From the NCBI GenBank assembly GCA_002479255.1, contig DLMJ01000047.1, positions 81,411-145,410 on the forward strand: DNA of 64,000 nucleotides, written 5' to 3'. Under the pieces are notes generated by a model. The model was not told where the DNA came from. It made no database searches and saw only the letters and a program-made list of their open reading frames with translations. Source of the stretch: Candidatus Binatus soli. Its GTDB lineage: Bacteria > Desulfobacterota > Binatia > Binatales > Binataceae. The position numbers and the translations under genes were made by a program. Below are positions 62,080 to 64,000 of the stretch, in pieces (within the stretch, counting starts at the first letter, position 1; every line of letters starts with the position of its first letter).

Positions 62080-62771
62080 TGTGCCAGGACTGCGGATGCG
62101 GCGACCCGGAAATAGTGCCGGTCGAGGTTCACGAGCGGCTGCTCTCTGCCAACGACCGGGTTGCGCACCATAACCGCGCCCATTTCGTCGAGCACGGTGT
62201 CCTCGCGCTCAACCTGATGGGCTCGCCCGGTTCGGGCAAGACGGCGACCCTCGAGGCAATGGCGCGCGCGCCGGGAGCCAATCGCAAGCTTGCCGCGGTG
62301 AGCGGCGATCTTGCGACCGATCACGACGCCCAACGACTGCGCGCGGCGGGAATACCGGCCGCGACCATCACCACCGGCTCCGCGTGCCATCTCGACGCCG
62401 AGATGGTGCATAAGGCGCTGCACGACTTCGAACTCGACGGTCTCGATCTCTTCGTGATCGAGAACGTCGGCAATCTGGTCTGTCCCGCGATCTACGATCT
62501 CGGTCAGGCGCTGAACGTCGTCGCGCTTTCCGTTACCGAAGGCGAAGACAAACCGCTCAAGTATCCCGTCATCTTCCGAAACGCGGACGCGGTGCTGCTG
62601 ACGAAGATCGATCTGCTCCCGCATCTTGGCGTATCCATCCGGAACTTCGACGACGCTATCGCGCGCGTGATGCCCCAACCGCGGGTCTTCCCGGTTTCCG
62701 CGCGCACCGGCGAGGGACTGGATCGATGGCTTCAGTGGCTTGATGAGAAGCGCATCCGTGCCGATCTGTAA
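62079..62771 (+). CDS. hypB: Hydrogenase nickel incorporation GTPase HypB
   Basis: 230-residue GTPase that loads nickel with HypA. The N-terminal MCQDCGCGDPE is a CxxCxC high-affinity metal site; there is no His-rich stretch. P-loop: LNLMGSPGSGKTATLEA. Metal/GTP sites also lie in GSACHLDAEMVH, FVIENVGNLVCPA and TKIDLLP. It is the last gene of the operon, before a terminator. Confidence 0.96.
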   Translation: MCQDCGCGDPEIVPVEVHERLLSANDRVAHHNRAHFVEHGVLALNLMGSPGSGKTATLEAMARAPGANRKLAAVSGDLATDHDAQRLRAAGIPAATITTGSACHLDAEMVHKALHDFELDGLDLFVIENVGNLVCPAIYDLGQALNVVALSVTEGEDKPLKYPVIFRNADAVLLTKIDLLPHLGVSIRNFDDAIARVMPQPRVFPVSARTGEGLDRWLQWLDEKRIRADL

Positions 62772-62773
62772 GC

Positions 62774-62810
62774 GAACCGCCCAACAAGTTTCGGGTAGTG
62801 GGCGGTTTTC
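62774..62810 (+). terminator. Intrinsic terminator of the hydrogenase operon
   Basis: Arms ACCGCCCA (62776-62783) and TGGGCGGT (62799-62806) enclose a 15-base loop and are followed by TTTTC. It begins three bases after the hypB stop. Confidence 0.8.
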
Positions 62811-62907
62811 AACTTTGAGCCGTAAGGCCCCGATTTCCTCGAACGCCCGGACGTGATCGCTGATTCCCGCTTCCATCGGGATTGCATTTTCAAGAGACGT
62901 TTGTAGA

Positions 62908-62942
62908 AAAGAAAAGCCCCGCACTTTTGGTCATGCGGGGCC
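62908..62942 (-). terminator. Intrinsic terminator of the hicAB-like operon
   Basis: Read leftward, arms GCCCCGCA and TGCGGGGC (62941-62934 and 62923-62916) close a 10-base loop and are followed by TTTTCTTTTC. It lies about 30 bases after the end of the small gene at 62970. Confidence 0.85.
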
Positions 62943-62969
62943 TGCCGTACCGCAGTTGAATGCTGCGGA

Positions 62970-63230
62970 CTATTTCTTTTTCTTAGCGCGACTTACCTTC
63001 GCAGCGTTGACTGAATTTCCTGTTTCCTTTTCAAGCTTCTGGAGTACGACTCTTGGAATAAGAAGAACTCCGCCGGGTACCATTTCGCCAGTATTTGGTA
63101 GGGGGACATCCCCGCCAACTAAACCGTACTTCATGCGGATCGCCCAAATGCCGTCGTGTAGTCCCTGCTCCTTGATGAGAATCTCCGCAAGCTCTCGTGC
63201 CGAAAACTCATATCGATTTACTTCACCCAT
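62970..63230 (-). CDS. Small protein of unknown function next to hicAB
   Basis: An 86-residue protein starting MGEVNRYEFSARELAEILIK. I do not recognise a function; the N-terminal EFSARELAEILIKEQGLHDG and middle VPGGVLLIPRVVLQKLEK suggest a small folded domain, with a Lys-rich end (SRAKKKK). It overlaps the HicB-like gene by 13 bases, so it is translated with the toxin-antitoxin pair and may be a third component. It ends before a good terminator. Confidence 0.6.
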   Translation of the reverse strand: MGEVNRYEFSARELAEILIKEQGLHDGIWAIRMKYGLVGGDVPLPNTGEMVPGGVLLIPRVVLQKLEKETGNSVNAAKVSRAKKKK

Positions 63231-63778
63231 ATTGCACCCTGTTTCATCATTCCGATTACTGAACCTCTCAGCAAGGCAGCCATTTCTTTTGGACCAGCCT
63301 CCGTAACCGATTCAGGTTCATCGACTCCGTATTGAATAAAGTTCGCCTGAATGAAATTCACCTGAAAATTACGCATCATCCGTTCGTAAAAATTATCGGC
63401 GCCAACCCATGTTGCAATGGCCGTTACGAGAGATTGGTTCAAACTGATTCCGTCTCGCTCAGCCTTCCGCACTGCCAAGCGATGTAAATCTCTAGAAAGT
63501 CGCAAAGCGATCCGGCCAGCATACGGATGGCTTGCCGAGGGTGGTGGAATCTCTTGTCCTTGTTCGAGAGTAGCTTCAATCCATTCTTCAGCAACGCTCT
63601 CTAAATTACGAAACGCCTCATCAGGAGTTTCCCCTTCTGCGAAGCATCCGGGAAATTCCAGAATTTCGGCAGTAAATCCACCTTCTTCTGCGGGAATCAA
63701 AATTCGCGCGTATGGCAGTTGGAGATATGCCTTAGCTTCACTTTTTCGCGAGATGACCATTTTGCCGGTCTGCTTCAT
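63218..63778 (-). CDS. hicB: HicB-like antitoxin
   Basis: A 186-residue antitoxin. The N-terminal HicB fold is clear (ARILIPAEEGGFTAEILEFP, CFAEGETPDEAFRNLESVAE). The C-terminal DNA-binding part is ribbon-helix-helix-like (GRIALRLSRDLHRLAVRKAE, then GISLNQSLVTAIATW). It is longer than most HicB because of a C-terminal tail of about 55 residues after the helix-turn. It overlaps the HicA gene by 41 bases and the third gene by 13. Confidence 0.85.
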   Translation of the reverse strand: MKQTGKMVISRKSEAKAYLQLPYARILIPAEEGGFTAEILEFPGCFAEGETPDEAFRNLESVAEEWIEATLEQGQEIPPPSASHPYAGRIALRLSRDLHRLAVRKAERDGISLNQSLVTAIATWVGADNFYERMMRNFQVNFIQANFIQYGVDEPESVTEAGPKEMAALLRGSVIGMMKQGAIWVK

Positions 63779-63965
63779 TCAAAAGTCTCTCCTCTTCGAT
63801 TGCGAGGTCGCCCTCAAGAGTTGATAGGATGCTATCCTTAGTGCGCCTTTTCATCGGCTTTGAGTGATGAGGAATCGATAAAGCCGGACGCGGGGGAAGA
63901 ACATACGTCGGATGTTGACCGCCCTTACGACGAGTGCGTCCGATGGCCTCCGCCAGTTTTTCCAA
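63738..63965 (-). CDS. hicA: HicA-like toxin, TTG start
   Basis: A 75-residue toxin of the HicA double-stranded-RNA-binding-like fold: KLAEAIGRTRRKGGQHPTYV (GGxH with the conserved His) then LSIPHHSKPMKRRTKDSIL. HicA cleaves mRNA. The only available start is TTG at 63965; in-frame sequence upstream (TVPSRE) still looks like HicA but meets a stop at 63990, so the natural start may have been lost or shortened. It leads the hicA-hicB-86-residue set near the window edge. Confidence 0.7.
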   Translation of the reverse strand: MEKLAEAIGRTRRKGGQHPTYVLPPRPALSIPHHSKPMKRRTKDSILSTLEGDLAIEEERLLNEADRQNGHLAKK

Positions 63966-64000
63966 TTCACGGCTCGGAACTGTACGTCGTCAGAACCTTT

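Overview
This is a GC-rich (roughly 60-65% by eye), gene-dense bacterial chromosome segment from a diderm: it carries an Mla lipid-transport operon, a TonB-dependent receptor, a SurA-like lipoprotein and outer-membrane-type barrels. F420 chemistry is implied by a CofC homologue, a luciferase-like F420-type oxidoreductase and a Ddn-like protein. With a membrane-bound uptake [NiFe] hydrogenase this points to a soil-type lineage. My best guess is Candidatus Binatota or a nearby deltaproteobacterial relative, but that is inference from gene content, not a phylogenetic placement.

Layout. 0-0.5 kb: a small membrane protein. 0.7-8.3 kb: alr-purH-purD-tsaC-like-DUF1015-histidine phosphatase, tightly packed, facing a methyltransferase. 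8.4-11.4 kb: eno-gpmI, followed by a near-perfect ParB-binding site (parS). 11.6-13.7 kb: a von Willebrand A protein. 13.7-17.8 kb: an accessory island with a dispersed repeat in three copies, a YCF48-like beta-propeller, a Ddn-like protein, a three-gene toxin-antitoxin-chaperone (TAC) module and the broken end of an IS1380-type transposase gene. 17.8-20.6 kb: an M16 protease pair. 20.7-30.4 kb (minus strand): PDZ protein-mfd-surA-like-pdxA-uvrA. 30.5-34.7 kb: 2-hydroxyacid dehydrogenase, a His-rich ORF and a TonB-dependent receptor followed by the orphan tail of a second receptor. 34.7-37.2 kb (minus): luciferase-like oxidoreductase, rpmA, rplU, sufT. 37.3-41.6 kb: an exonuclease/GIY-YIG fusion, a Phd/PIN toxin-antitoxin pair, a dienelactone hydrolase and a TPR lipoprotein. 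41.8-46.3 kb: cofC then mlaEFDCA with a strong terminator. 46.3-49.3 kb (minus): lpdA-lipB-lipA. 49.6-51.2 kb: a hot-dog protein and a coiled-coil/barrel protein. 51.7-62.8 kb: a complete hydrogenase operon, hupS-hupL-hupC-hupD-cytochrome c-hypF-hypC-hypD-hypE-crotonase-hypA-hypB, ended by a hairpin terminator. 62.9-64.0 kb (minus): a HicA/HicB pair with a third small gene.

How the genes work together. The hydrogenase operon encodes everything needed to build and mature a Tat-exported, cytochrome b-anchored H2-oxidising enzyme. Two things set it apart: an unusual Cys-Cys-Gly-Asn motif where the proximal Fe-S cluster is normally bound by Cys-x-x-Cys, and a crotonase-fold gene lacking both classical catalytic glutamates in the middle of the hyp genes. 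The most system-like accessory find is the HigB-HigA-SecB-like TAC module at 16.2-17.5 kb, with its own promoter and a palindrome placed as an operator. No tRNA, rRNA or CRISPR array was seen.
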